Below, in pieces: positions 1 to 23,561 of a stretch of 64,000 nucleotides of DNA. Each line of letters begins with the position of its first letter. Positions within the stretch are counted from its first letter, which is position 1. The position numbers were made by a program, and so were the translations under genes. A model generated the notes under the pieces. The model ran no database searches. It was not told the origin of the DNA and was given only the letters and a program-made list of their open reading frames with translations. This DNA is from Hepsetus odoe. Its lineage: Eukaryota; Chordata; Actinopteri; Characiformes; Hepsetidae. Location: contig CM029369.1 of assembly GCA_017165825.1 (NCBI GenBank), forward strand, positions 10,987,341 to 11,051,340. Direction: 5' to 3'.

Positions 1-836
1 AAGCAATGATGAACAGGCAAATAAAATCTCATTTTTCAAAAGCTACTTAAATATCAAGTCTTAAGTACGGCCATTTTTCATGTGTTCTCAACTTGGAATC
101 AAAACAAGTTAAGCCCTACAGGCCTGAAGTAGCTCCTCCACTTTAGCTACACTATCACAACAGCATCAATGAAGGAAAAGCATAGCCTCCCTCTGAGAAG
201 TGATCACAGCCTCTCCATGAACAGCTCAGCTTGGGCCTGGCTGCAGCTAAATAGAGCTTTTAGAGGAGAGTTGGCGGAGGGGCGAGCATCAGGGGAGCAG
301 CGGGGCTAGATGACAGCAGGGTGCTAGGGAGATCTCTGGGGGTGATATGATAAATAACAGCACACTAGCTGAAGTTTGCTCGTCCCCTGCGAGGCTCTGG
401 GGCCAGACCACCAAGGCCAAAACACTTACTACAAGTGTAGAGAAAACTAGGCTGGCAAAGAGACCAAAAGAGGAAAGAAAAACAGACAAGTTTACAGAAA
501 ATCAGTATCTCAGCCCCTCAAAAAGAAAGGGGTGTAGATAGATGGTTTCGAGGCCTGTCATAAAACCATCTCATTTTGTGGACAGTGCAAGGTTTTATCA
601 AAAATTTGAATTGAAAAGGAAAAGATGCAAGTTACAGTAATACTTCAGGACTACACAGTAATAATTGTTTTTCCTTATATATTTTTTATGCAATAAAAAT
701 GTTTGAACAGCAAGGCCATTTGTTTCTCTCTTTTACATCAAGTGTAGGATCCAAATATAGGTTCACCCATGCTTTTGCTATTGCTTATTTCACAATAATT
801 GTAATTTTTTTGTATTTCTTTTGTTTTTGTTTTTAG
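1..836. other. kiaa2012 intron; no exon recognised
   Basis: AT-rich. A 64-codon open frame at 347-541 has a protein-like lysine-rich end (KRPKEERKTDK), but no donor gives the phase required by the exon at 837, so I leave it out. Confidence 0.5.
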
Positions 837-13674
<12,838 letters not shown>

Positions 13675-13723
13675 TTTTAAATGCTTCCTATAGATGCTCA
13701 TGCAGTTAAAATCACTTCTACAC

Positions 13724-13782
13724 ATTAAACCTTTACCAAATCTATTTTGCTGTAGGCACTGATTCATGTCAAATTGATTAAA
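13724..13782 (+). terminator. candidate polyadenylation signals of kiaa2012
   Basis: ATTAAA occurs at 13,724-13,729 and again at 13,777-13,782, 50 and 103 bases after the stop codon. ATTAAA is the commonest variant of the AATAAA signal. Neither has been shown to be used. Confidence 0.4.
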
Positions 13783-15377
13783 ATATATTTTTCATACAAT
13801 TAGTATGCCCATGTCATGCCCCTGGCTTTTTACACTGAACACACAGGATGTAGGCTAGGTCCTTAACAAATCACACACATAGTATGGTTCTATGATACTC
13901 TGCTGTACTGTTTGCTGTACTGTTTGGATCATGCAAGCATATTGTTCAATTTGAGTAACAAAATGATAACAGAAATCTGGATACTACTGTTATTTACTCA
14001 TTACTCATCATGTTATGCCAGAGAGAAAAAAAAAACATCAAATTAAAAATTGAAAATTTAGATAAAACCTTTGCCTAGGCCAATGTCCCAAAACAGTTTC
14101 TGCAGGTACTGGTGCAGATGTTTAAAGAAAAATACAGAATAAAAAAGCAAAATCCATTCTGGAATGGAAGAAAAAGGATTAAAACAGGATTGCCTTAAAA
14201 AAGAACCACCACCACCACAAAGTGATTTTTTTTTTTTTTTTTTTTTGCTGGAATGAATACATGTTGTGAAACCAGCCCCTAACATTAAACTGGGCATCCC
14301 TTATCATCCACAGCCTCTAACTAAATCTTAAGAGTTCCATAAGTGTCATCTGAGATGTAAAGAACATCAAACATGTACAATTCGTCTACAGTTCATTCCT
14401 GCCTTTAATGCATAAATAGTTTCCCACAACCTTAACCTTACTAAACTAATTTAGTAACCAACTGTAACTGAACAAAATACACAAGGAAACACTGCATAGT
14501 TGGCTGCGTTCAGTGGATAATATAATGCACAGAAAATCAGTTGTGCGTTGCCTTGTTCTTTTGTTTATTATTAAAAAAAAACAGCAGCAAATAACTCCTT
14601 ACTGGTCTAGCTTTAGTCTATATGTTTGTCCTCCTTACTGGCCTCTCCCAATGGACCTGGCTCCACTGAAGCACTCAGCACTGAACCAAACACTGCATTT
14701 CAGACTTAACTAAATAATGTCTTGCCTTCTAATAATGTTTCTTGTGATATAAAAAATTTAAAAAAAATCACTTCTAAATAAAGTAAGACCGTGTCTTCAC
14801 TGTAGCAGTATTACTCACTCTATGTCTCACCTATGCTAGATGGGTCCACAATGTGCTTATGGATTATGTCTGTCTTCCAGCAGCATCTGTGTGATGCCCA
14901 GTTCAGTCCCCTGTGCCTCTGAGGCCATTTCTAGGCAAAGTGGCAGACTTTCCAGGAGACAGGTGAGAATGAAGGAATGATGAGAGACCCAGGATTAGGG
15001 CGTGTGGGTTTAAAGGGTTTGAAGAGTCAGCAGGTTCTGTTGCTGAAACACACCTTGTACAAGAGTGCCCTCTGCTGGACATGGGACTGGTTGCAGGCAG
15101 ACGCCTTACTGAAGAATGAACCATATGAATAAGCCCAACATACAGCATTTTTTTGTGCAGTGTATTTCATTTTTTCCCCTTTGAGAATTTACCAAAAAAT
15201 ACTTTTACATGCCCTTTTCTAACTTCTCTCTATCCCCAAGTAAACCAGCTATTTTGTTAGTGCACTTTTAAGACTTAGGTAAATAAGATCTGTTCATTTT
15301 AAAAAGCTGAAACACTGTATAACTTCACCGTGAATATGCTGAGGTGCACTAGTGTATGCAGAATATGTGGTTATTTG
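13783..15377. other. intergenic, between kiaa2012 and the CARF pseudogene
   Basis: AT-rich with a T run at 14,228-14,246. Apart from the possible CARF tail at 14,860-15,145 I see nothing coding. kiaa2012 (+) and CARF (-) are convergent here. Confidence 0.5.
14860..15145 (-). pseudogene. carf: possible C-terminal remnant of the CARF pseudogene
   Basis: On the - strand one frame reads EAQGTELGITQMLLEDRHNP before a stop, and a second reads EGTLVQGVFQQQNLLTLQ. The first is reminiscent of the acidic end of CARF (EGTVHRILLGDVQ, as I recall it), and it lies where the last exon should be. The resemblance is weak and I may be over-reading it. Confidence 0.35.
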
Positions 15378-15600
15378 TTGGGCAGCGGTGGCCTAGTGCT
15401 TAGGGCATTAGCCACATGATCAGAAGATTGGGGTTCGAACCCCTTCCCAGTAGGTTGCCCTGAGGTACCCTTGAGCAAGGTGCCGTCCCCATCACTGCTC
15501 CCCGGGCGCGTTCAATAGCAGCCCACTGCTGCACATGTGTGTATTGGTGAAATGCAGAGAGCGAATTTCCCATTCGTGGGATTATAAATAAAGGATTATT
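15378..15600 (+). mobile_element. tRNA-derived SINE, family A, with LINE-like tail
   Basis: A well-preserved copy: GGGCAGCGGTGGCCTAGTG, B box GGTTCGAACCCC, core GTTGCCCTGAGGTACC and CTTGAGCAAGG. Unlike the others its tail is AATTTCCCATTCGTGGGAT followed by an AATAAAGG-type end, which matches a LINE-like fragment at 19,003-19,060. Confidence 0.8.
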
Positions 15601-15899
15601 ATTTGTAGACGTTTCTACAACAAAAAGTTAAATAAAAAGCAAGCTGTATCAAATATAGCCGTTTATTAGTTGGAACAATTCATTTCTGCAAGAAAAACAC
15701 ATGCTATATATACATCTGTGATGGATTTAAAACTGTATATACATCTATACATTTCCTGCTAATACTTTTCTAAAGTAATTTCTTAACTTCATTACATGGA
15801 GTTATTTACTGAGGTATTAAACCTAGAGCAGTGTTTGAATCGAACAACTGTTGGCTTTACTGAGCACCTGCAAGACATGTGGGTAAACACTTGGCTTAC

Positions 15900-18005
15900 C
15901 TGCAGCTGTGAAAGATCTTGGGTTGGAATCATGTCTGAGAGCTGAACATTTCTGTCCAATGTCATTTCCTAGAAACAGGTTCTGAAAACACAGAGACTTA
16001 GACATTTTACCATCAGTAATTATTAGCAGAAGTAATTATCAAGTTTTCTGAGATTAGAAATCAAAACAAGCTTTCAAAACCTTTAACCTTCCCGGCCATA
16101 GTAATGTTTGGAGCTTTGCAGAAAGCTGACAACGCATTCTCACCTCTGTTCCTAGGGAGGTTAGTGTTGCCTCTGTCTGCTGCAGGCACTTCCAAGCCTC
16201 ATGCATGTAGTTCTTATATGTCATTTATAGTTGCGAACAAGCACAGGTTCACACAGGGTCACCTGAGCGGCAGATTAGGTCAAGTAGATGACTTTACAGA
16301 ATGATAAAGGGGCACTGTCCCCGTCACCGCTCCCCGGGCGCTTTCAATAGCTGCCCACTGCTCGCGGTGTTTGTGTGCATGGGTTAAATGCAGAGGTCCA
16401 GTTTCGTTGTGGTTCACGCTTGCTGTGCTGTGACCTCGCAATGACAAGGGTTGTCACTTTCACTAAAGTCTGGACTAAAAAGGTGCATCATGATGGATGA
16501 TGGAAGGCATGGAACCATCGGGTTTGGTTTGACTAGTACAGGTTGGTGGCAGTGGAGTGAATGGCAGCCTTGGGTTAGGATTCTCAGCTGCGTACAAAAA
16601 GGTTGTGCGTTTGGGCTGGGCTCTACCCAAGTTTCACGTTTTTTGTCATATGTACAATAGCAATAATAGAGGAGTATTATGCCATTAGAATGGTGCCTTA
16701 AATCACTCAAGCCTCTGAGCAAGGCCTTTAACCTCACGTTTCCCCAGAGAGACTTTCCCTGTCATTAAGCAAGGTATGTCATTGTGGGTAAGTGGGTCCA
16801 CTCAATGTAATTAATGTTTTCTTGCCCCAAAAATGTCCAGCTCAAAGTAAAAAAGGCTAACCATATGATATGTAATATCACTATTGACCAACCTTAGAGG
16901 CTACATTAGAATTCTTTTCCAGGGAAAACTATGCTGATCTAAAGGCCACAGTCTACATATGTGTGCCTAAGCAACTGCTAATAAAGCTTAAAAAGTGTTT
17001 TGCATTCTTCCATGACTTGAGGAATAACAGCGTGGTATTTTGGAATTTCCCATTCTGGCCATTGAAATCACCAAACACATGTTGGAGGTCATACCTGAGC
17101 TGACTGCAGACAGCATGGATGGTCACATCCCTGTGCCACCAGCTCATGGATCATCTCTGCCACTAGAGGGTCCAGGTGAGACTGTACATGCCCAGTATTC
17201 TCTACCTCGGTATAGTTACAGTGGTTATATGATTTGGAGATAATCAAAATACCATACAACACTCCCAGTCTCTCACAATTTCTTTTTCAGTTTGAAGGCC
17301 TTCTCCTGCTCTTGCCATACTACCGTTTGGTCTAAAAGAGTTTGCAGGATTTGAGCAATCCTTGTTCTGCAGGAGGAAATGTTTAATATTAAACACCTTG
17401 TTCTATATGAATGTTCTTGTTAACAATAAAATAACAATAATAATAAAGCAAACTGACTGAATATGTTGTGTGTTCCTGACAGGGCAGGTAGCTCTGTAAA
17501 ACAACTTTTCCTTGGCTTCTTGTGCCATGCCTTTTTTGAGCACCTTTGCTTTGTGGTCCAAATTGATAATCCATCACAACAGCACCGCTTCCTAAAAAAG
17601 GTCAAAATATATACATATTTAAATAAAGACATACAGAAGGTCACAAAAGAAGGTCAACCAGTGACACAGAAAAAAAAGAATAATTATAAATGTTGGCAAA
17701 AAACACAACTGAATGCTCATGGAATTAAAATGTGACTGTACCCTGGGTTGAAAGAAATGCTCACCTTATAAAGGGAATGCCATCATAACTGAGCACGCAC
17801 TGAGACTTCCACAGTGAGGTGAGGTGAGTAGCAAGTTTGCCTGGCGAGGACGACAGGCAACTGCCAGAAACAGAATGAGCATGTCGTTGATGCAAGAGCA
17901 ACACAACCTCAATCTCTGCTTCTAGTTCAGCAGCAACTATGGTATGACTCTCTGCCCAGTTTGGTGCACCTACAGACAGAGGCTTCAGTGGAGGCACAAA
18001 TACAT
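15900..18005 (-). pseudogene. carf: CARF (calcium-responsive transcription factor) unprocessed pseudogene
   Basis: Read on the - strand, pieces matching the recalled CARF protein occur in the right order and with introns kept. 18,005-17,765 has PPLKPLS, AELEAEIE and LWKSQ with YDGIPF (donor GTGAGC). From about 17,591 to 17,470 is GAVVMDYQFGP. 17,366 onward has VWQEQEKAF, then an in-frame TGA at 17,273-17,275 and a TAA soon after. 17,180-17,080 has HLDPLVAEMIHELVAQG, with a shift of frame before HAVCSQLRYDLQHVF. 15,981-15,900 has FQPKIF after a TGA, then a one-base shift before QLQ, with good splice sites. The CEKIGDSYRGYC part of the first piece is missing. CARF is a nuclear DNA-binding activator of calcium-dependent transcription in neurons; this copy cannot make it. 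Retained introns mean it did not arise from an mRNA. A diverged, heavily respliced paralogue is less likely. Confidence 0.75.
16306..16463 (+). mobile_element. tRNA-derived SINE, family A, 3' part
   Basis: 5'-truncated copy starting in the GGGCACTGTCCCC region, with CCGGGCGCTTTCAATAGCTG and the usual tail ending GTTGTCACTTTCACT. It lies inside the CARF pseudogene. Confidence 0.7.
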
Positions 18006-18587
18006 CTGAAAAAAAATGGTTTTAGTACTTGCATAAGAGAAGAAAGAATATAAGAATAAAAAATATTTTTAACTGCACGTGTTATTGTGGTTGAAGTGTT
18101 AGAGTTACTGTCATCATTGGTTACTGGGAAATCTGGCTTTTTCTCTTGAAATGGTTTGGCAATGCAGGTCCCTTTAAGGGAAGACAAGCTTAAAGCAATA
18201 CGTTTGTGAAAACGAGAAAGAAGAAAACACATCACATGCATCCATATTATATAACATTCATGCACAACATACTCCTCCATGGCACACACTTCAAGCTGAT
18301 CAAACCGTTATTAATGCAATATTTTCCTGAACTCAGATTTCTGCTTGAGTCTGCTGTGTTTACACTTGATCATTGGGCTGCTCTACCAGTGTACCTCCAA
18401 GGACAAAACTGGCCACTCTCTGTCAGCCTGATCACCTGAAGACAAGGTTTGCATAAGAAAAAGAAAAATTTAGCAACAACATTTTCTCTATTAAATAAAA
18501 TTTAGAAATCCAGCATGGAAAAGGAGACAACAATAAGAAAAAAATACACAAATGCTCAGTACTCTGAGGAATTATGCTGTAATGCAA

Positions 18588-18800
18588 GCAAGATCAGAAG
18601 GTTGTGGGTTTGAATCCCAGACCAGTAGGTTGCCCTGAGGTAACCTTGAGCAAGGAACCATCCCCATCATTGCTCCCAAGGTGCTTTAAATAGCTACCGA
18701 CTGCTGCACATGTGTGAATGGGTGAAATACAGAGGCTGCATTTCATCGTGGTTCACTTTGTGCTGTCCTCCACAATAACAAATAGTCACTTTCATTTTCA
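18588..18800 (+). mobile_element. tRNA-derived SINE, family A
   Basis: Head truncated; contains GGTTTGAATCCC B box, the GTTGCCCTGAGG core and the AGTCACTTTCATT tail. Confidence 0.72.
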
Positions 18801-19002
18801 TACTGTGTAAATCTGTTTTTATGCAGCTCCTACAACACAGCACAGGCTCCAGTCATTCAGGAAACATGTTTTGATCTATTAATCATTAAATCCAATCCAA
18901 TTATGACATCACAGGGGATGCGCTTTGTGCAAAAAATAAATTTGTTATTGAGTACAGAAGAAAATATGCTGATCAAATGACTTCACAGACTTTGTTCCAC
19001 AT

Positions 19003-19075
19003 TAGAGTAGAGTAGAGTAGAGTAATCTTTTATTATCCCACGAATGGGAAATTTGGGCGTTACAGGGCTCTTATA
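19003..19075 (-). mobile_element. LINE 3'-end fragment with AGAGT tandem tail
   Basis: On + it begins with several AGAGT units, then TAATCTTTTATTATCCCACG and AATGGGAAATT. Read on - this is the kind of GGGAT...AATAAAAGATTACTCT end found in fish LINEs, with a CTCTA tandem tail. The same 19 bases are the tail of the SINE at 15,378-15,600. Confidence 0.55.
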
Positions 19076-19275
19076 AAGGTGACAGAGAGAATATAGAAAG
19101 GTAGATGTACAGAAAAAAAAAGAAAAGAAAAATATATAAAAATATAAAGAATGAGGAACAAGTACAGGAGCAAGTACAGGAGTATTTGCAAGTACAAATT
19201 ATTTTCCATCATTGAAAGCTTGAGAAGACTTCAGTGTAAAACAAGTTCTCAGGTGCATATACTGGGTTAGCAGAC

Positions 19276-19870
19276 ACAACAGAACTTCTTCTTTTTCTTT
19301 CGGCTGCTCCCGTTTAGGGGTCGTCACAGCGGATCAACTGTCTCCATTTCTTCCTGTCCTCTGCATCTTCCTGCTTCAAACCGACCACCTGCATGTCCTC
19401 TCTCACCACATCCATAAACCTCCTCTTTGGTCTTCCTCTTCTCCTCTTTCCTGGCAGCTCCATCTTCAACATCCTCCTTCCAATATAATCCTCTTCTCTC
19501 CTCTGGACATGTCCAAACCAACGCAACCTTGCTTCTCTAACTTTGTCTCCAAGACGTCTAACCTGAGCTGTCCCTCGAATATACTAATTTCTAATCCCGT
19601 CCATCCTCGTCACACCCAACGAAAATCTCAGCATCCTTAACTCTGACACCTCCAGCTCTGCCTCCTGCCTTTTCATCAGTGCCACCGTCTCCAACCCATA
19701 CAACATAGCTATCCAACAGTAGTCCAATTTCCACCAGCACCCTGTAGGCTAACAGCACTGATGGCGGTCGTTGCCGGGCCTCGACCGATCCGGTATGGAA
19801 TTCTGTTTCATTGTCTGCATATTGATTTGGCAAAGTTTTACACCGGATGCCCTTCCTGACGTAACCCTCC
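19276..19870 (-). mobile_element. non-LTR retrotransposon 3' fragment (C-terminal RT region and 3' UTR)
   Basis: On the - strand a frame reads GLETVALMKRQEAELEVSEL and later RWFGHVQRREEDYIGRRML, GKRRRGRPKRRFMDVVRED and EDRKKWRQLIRCDDP with a stop. This is a very common C-terminal module of fish LINEs; I believe RTE/Expander type but cannot confirm. A stop lies between the two stretches. The upstream GGAAGGGCATCCGGTGTAAA is also typical of these elements. Confidence 0.8.
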
Positions 19871-20033
19871 CCATTTACCCGGGCTTGGGAACGGCACGAA
19901 GAAATACACTGGCTTGTGCATCCCTAGTGGCTGGGTTGCAGACACAACAGAACAATTTTATTAATTGCTTTTTTTGCCTATCAAGGGTGCAGCCATCAAG
20001 CAGTCCCCTGAGTTGAGCGTGGGCTGTGTGTAG

Positions 20034-20165
20034 TGGTGGCGGTCTAGAGCTAGGATTCTTGCCTATGTGTCTATGGATCAAGAGGTCACAGATTTGAATC
20101 CTGAGCAAGACCCTTAACTATGAATGGCTCCTGGGAGACTGTCCCTGTAACTAGGACATGGAAGT
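20034..20165 (+). mobile_element. tRNA-derived SINE, family B, tail missing
   Basis: Reads TTGCCTATGTGTCTATGGAT, AAGAGGTCACAGATTTGAAT, then TGAGCAAGACCCTTAAC and ACTGTCCCTGTAACTAGGAC. A segment after the B box is deleted. It stops at the 5' edge of the LINE piece. Confidence 0.65.
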
Positions 20166-21522
20166 TTCTCAGTTTCTCAGATTTTCACAGATTGTCTGTG
20201 ACCACAGCCGAGGTGAGAAGATCTCTTCTCAGAGTCAACCCATGGAAAGCTGCCGGTCCTGACAATATTCAAGGTCGTGTGCTCAGAGGATGTGCAGAAC
20301 AGCTGACAGATGTTCTCACTGACATCTTCAACATCTCTCTGAGCACCACTGTTGTTCCAAGGTGCTTCAAGACCACCAGCATCATTCCAGTGCCAAAGAA
20401 ACCATCTATCTCCTGCCTCAATGACTATCGTCCCGTCGCACTCACACCCATCATCATGAAGTGCTTCGAGAGGCTGGTTATGAGGCACAGATCCCTTCAT
20501 CACTGGACCCCCTGCAGTTTGCGTATCATCCCAACCGTTCAACGGACGATGCAATCTCCACCACCCTCCATCTGGCCCTTTCTCATCTGGACAGAAAGAA
20601 CAGTTATGTCAGAATGCTGTTCATCGACTACAGTTCAGCATTCAACACCATCATCCCTCAGCATTTGAGTGAGAAGCTGAGGCTGCTGGACCTGAACACC
20701 TCCCTCTGTAACTGGATCCTGGACTTCCTGACTGGGAGACCCCAGTCAGTCAGGATCTGTAGCAGCACCTCCAACACCATCACACTAAGCACAGGAGCCC
20801 CCCAGGGCTGTGTGCTCAGCCCACTGCTGTTCACACTGATGACCCACGACTGTGCGGCCATGCACAGCTCGAACCACATCATCAAATTTGCTGATGATAC
20901 AACTGTGGTGGGTCTGATCAGCGGTGGAGACGAGGCAGCTTACAGAGAGGAGATACAAGAGCTGACGGACTGGTGCAGAACCAACAACCTGTCTCTGAAC
21001 GTCGACAAGACTAAAGAGATGGTTGTTGACTTCAGGAGACCACGTTGGGACTCTTCTCTCTCCTACCATCCGAGAAAAGGTTCCGCAGCATACGGGCCTC
21101 CACTTCCAGGATGGGAAATAGTTTCTTCCCCCTGGCCATCAGACTCTTAAACTCTTAAACCGCCAATGTCCACCCAGTCCACCATTATCATCCTGTATTT
21201 ATTTATTTATCTCATGTTGCACTCTGCACTTTATCAATAACACTGCTCCACCACACCGCTACACTATAATCTACCTGGGCTGCTTTGTTCCACAACACTG
21301 CGGCCCTCTACGGATGAATGTACTGTCTGTCGTGCCGTCTGTTGTTGTCTGTCTTGTCTGCACTTGTTGCCCCGTTTTGTGTATTATGTTGTGTCTTATG
21401 TTGTCTTGTGTCTTGTGTCTTGTCTTGTGTGTATGTGTATCCTGGAGGAACGTTATTTAGTTTCACTGTGTACTGCGTATATGGCTGAAATGACAATAAA
21501 ATCCTACTTGACTTGACTTGAA
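20166..21522 (+). mobile_element. 5'-truncated non-LTR retrotransposon (CR1/L2/Rex1-like) with reverse transcriptase
   Basis: Two overlapping frames together read as the reverse transcriptase domain. In the first (to about 20,490) are NPWKAAGPDNI and LNDYRPVALTPIIMKCFERL. In the second are LQFAYHPNRSTDDA, FIDYSSAFNTIIP, STGAPQGCVLSPLLF and the catalytic FADDTTVVGL, then LSLNVDKTKEMVVDFR. A frameshift near 20,490 and a deletion near 21,050 (the sequence jumps to the C-terminus) make it dead. It ends with a GACAATAAA-type region and repeats of ACTTG, the short tandem 3' tail seen in this clade. Exact clade is not certain. Confidence 0.88.
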
Positions 21523-21839
21523 GTTGTAGGATAAGAGTTTAATGCCATGAAAGGCCCTTCAGTGAACTGTAGCAGTTAATGTGCTTTAGGATGAAGGAAT
21601 GAAGCAAAACAGTTTAGTGAAGCTTCTGATGAACAACATGGGCATGTTAGTGTAAGATAAAAAAAAAAAAGAAAAAAGAAAAAAAAAGAAAAGAAAACTA
21701 AAAGGTGAGTTACACCACTGATGAAGAAAAATCAGTTTATTAAAGGAAACAGCTGCGCCTCCGTGTTCTGCCTCAGCACCACACTGTACTGCACAAAGCT
21801 AACGAGATGTGACAGATGTAAAACTGGACTGAAATGCCG

Positions 21840-22040
21840 TAAGAAATGCCTCATCACAGGCGTCCAGCCGTAAGGTTCCAGCAGGAGCTCAGGCGTTATC
21901 CAGTCCCGCTCGGTCCCGCCCCGCCCCGCCCCGCCCCGCCCCTCCATCCTCCTCATCAGGTCAGAGAGGAAACGCTTTTATGCGGAAACGCTTTCTGGCG
22001 CTCTGCGGCCGCCGTAGTTCACACGGAAGCGCCAGGTTTC
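21840..22040. promoter_or_regulatory. isolated CpG island with GC-box array (orphan promoter?)
   Basis: In an otherwise AT-rich region, 21,840-22,040 is rich in CpG. It contains a run of five-base CCCCG units at 21,915-21,942 that makes overlapping Sp1-type GC boxes. Downstream is GCGGCCGCCG, and ACGGAAGCG at about 22,024 is an ETS-type core. This is the look of a housekeeping-type vertebrate promoter. No coding exon follows on either strand nearby. The nearest gene that would read away from it is the CARF pseudogene, 3.8 kb away on the - strand, so it may be the old CARF promoter. Confidence 0.45.
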
Positions 22041-22539
22041 CTGTTTTGTGATTTTTAGATTTATGTGAATGAATTAATAATGAAATATTTATGATTATTA
22101 TACTATAATAAAATTATTAAAAACAAATAAAAAAATGAAAAAACGGCCGCTAGTTTTTGTGCTTTTCATATTTATGTATAAAATGTGAATTAAATATTCT
22201 CTTTAACAAAACATAAATTTACAACCCATTCACAAATGATGGAAAAAGAGGAACATTTTAATGCCATAATAATTCAAATGCTGCCTTAGAATCAAGTCAG
22301 ATCACAGAATAAGAATAATTATTTCTTCATTTTATAACTAAAGTTATTTCAAGCTAGTAGTAATGCAACATTGTTGAATAAATGAATAGCCGTGGGTGCA
22401 TGTTTAAGAATGTGAGACCAAGTTTAGTATCGTGTGTTTTAATGTTAAAAAAACACAAATACATCTAAAATGATTTCATGTTGTAAGAGCAGTCAGTGAT
22501 GGAAAAGAGGCATGTCTAATGAATGAATACTTTAATGAA

Positions 22540-22540
<1 letters not shown>

Positions 22541-22608
<68 letters not shown>
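22541..22608 (+). repeat. perfect (TTGA)17 microsatellite
   Basis: Seventeen exact copies of TTGA, 68 bp, in intergenic sequence 0.5 kb beyond the CpG island. Confidence 0.95.
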
Positions 22609-22609
<1 letters not shown>

Positions 22610-23166
22610 CCTTTAAAGTGGGGATTTGAAAAAGTGTTTTTAACGGTTGGGACGATACCCTACAGTGGCATTTTATAATTCCACTACATTTAAATTAGAT
22701 TGAGAGACGGGGTGTAAATGATCACTACAAGGAATTTTCTCTTTCCAGTGACTGACCATTGCTCCTAAACCTTGATGTGCACACACTGTTTATTCTTTGG
22801 GCAGGAAATTTCTGTCTCAGCATTCCACCAGCAAAAACAGGAAAAGATTGGTGGAAGCACTGGACCTGGAGAAGTGGTTCTGTGGATGACTGTGTTGAAC
22901 CAGCTGATCCTTTGTCAGATCTAAACTAACAGCACAGTGTCAGAGCTGAGCCTGAAACAATGAGGCTTGCATGCTCAGGGGGCGAAGGGAAAAAGTGAGG
23001 AATCTGGGCCTGTAATCCCAGGCTGGGAGTGTGGCCTGTCCCAGACTGACCCACAGGCAGAGAGATTAGAGAAAGAATAGCTCCAAGGGACACGGGCGAT
23101 CTGACACAACCTCAAACATACAACACCTTTGATGTGAAATTACATCGAGGCATTGAAAGAGAGAGC

Positions 23167-23168
<2 letters not shown>

Positions 23169-23215
<47 letters not shown>
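23169..23215 (+). repeat. (GA)n microsatellite
   Basis: About 47 bases of pure GA preceded by GAGAGCGC. Confidence 0.9.
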
Positions 23216-23218
<3 letters not shown>

Positions 23219-23373
23219 GTTGAACAAAGAGATACAGTGTGTGTCAGTGTGTGTGTAAAAATGCATGAACACAGATGTTTTGCAGTTGTGTAAATGGTCT
23301 GGACAGGGCCTTTTCTGAACATTTGGGGGCCCTAAGCAGCAATCTGTATCGTTTTCCAAGCCAGTCATGATAT

Positions 23374-23561
23374 ATTTTTTCAGACACTCTTATCCAGAGC
23401 GACTTCCATGTCCTAATTACAGGGACAGTCCCCCTGGAACAATTCAGGGTTAAGGGTCTTGCTCAGAAACCCAGTGGTGGTAGTGCTAGAGGTGGGATTC
23501 GAACCTGGGACCTCTTCAGCCATAGGTCCATAGGCAAGCACCCTACCACTAGACCACCTGT
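23374..23561 (-). mobile_element. tRNA-derived SINE, family B
   Basis: Nearly the same as the copy at 2,268-2,514 over its whole length, including TTATCCAGAGCGACTTCC, the AGGGACAGTCCCCCTGG segment and the GGGATTCGAACCTGGGACC box (as read on +). Confidence 0.78.

Larger units (their letters stand above)
22041..23373. other. intergenic, no gene seen
   Basis: Only microsatellites; nothing resembling an exon downstream of the CpG island on +. Confidence 0.5.

Noticed and set aside
347..541. 64-codon + strand frame, lysine-rich
   Set aside because: No donor gives the phase needed at 837 and the frame has no family resemblance I know.
15420..15450. tRNA-like B boxes (GGTTCGAACC) at several places
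   Set aside because: They belong to SINE heads; no complete cloverleaf with acceptor stem was found, so no tRNA gene is called.
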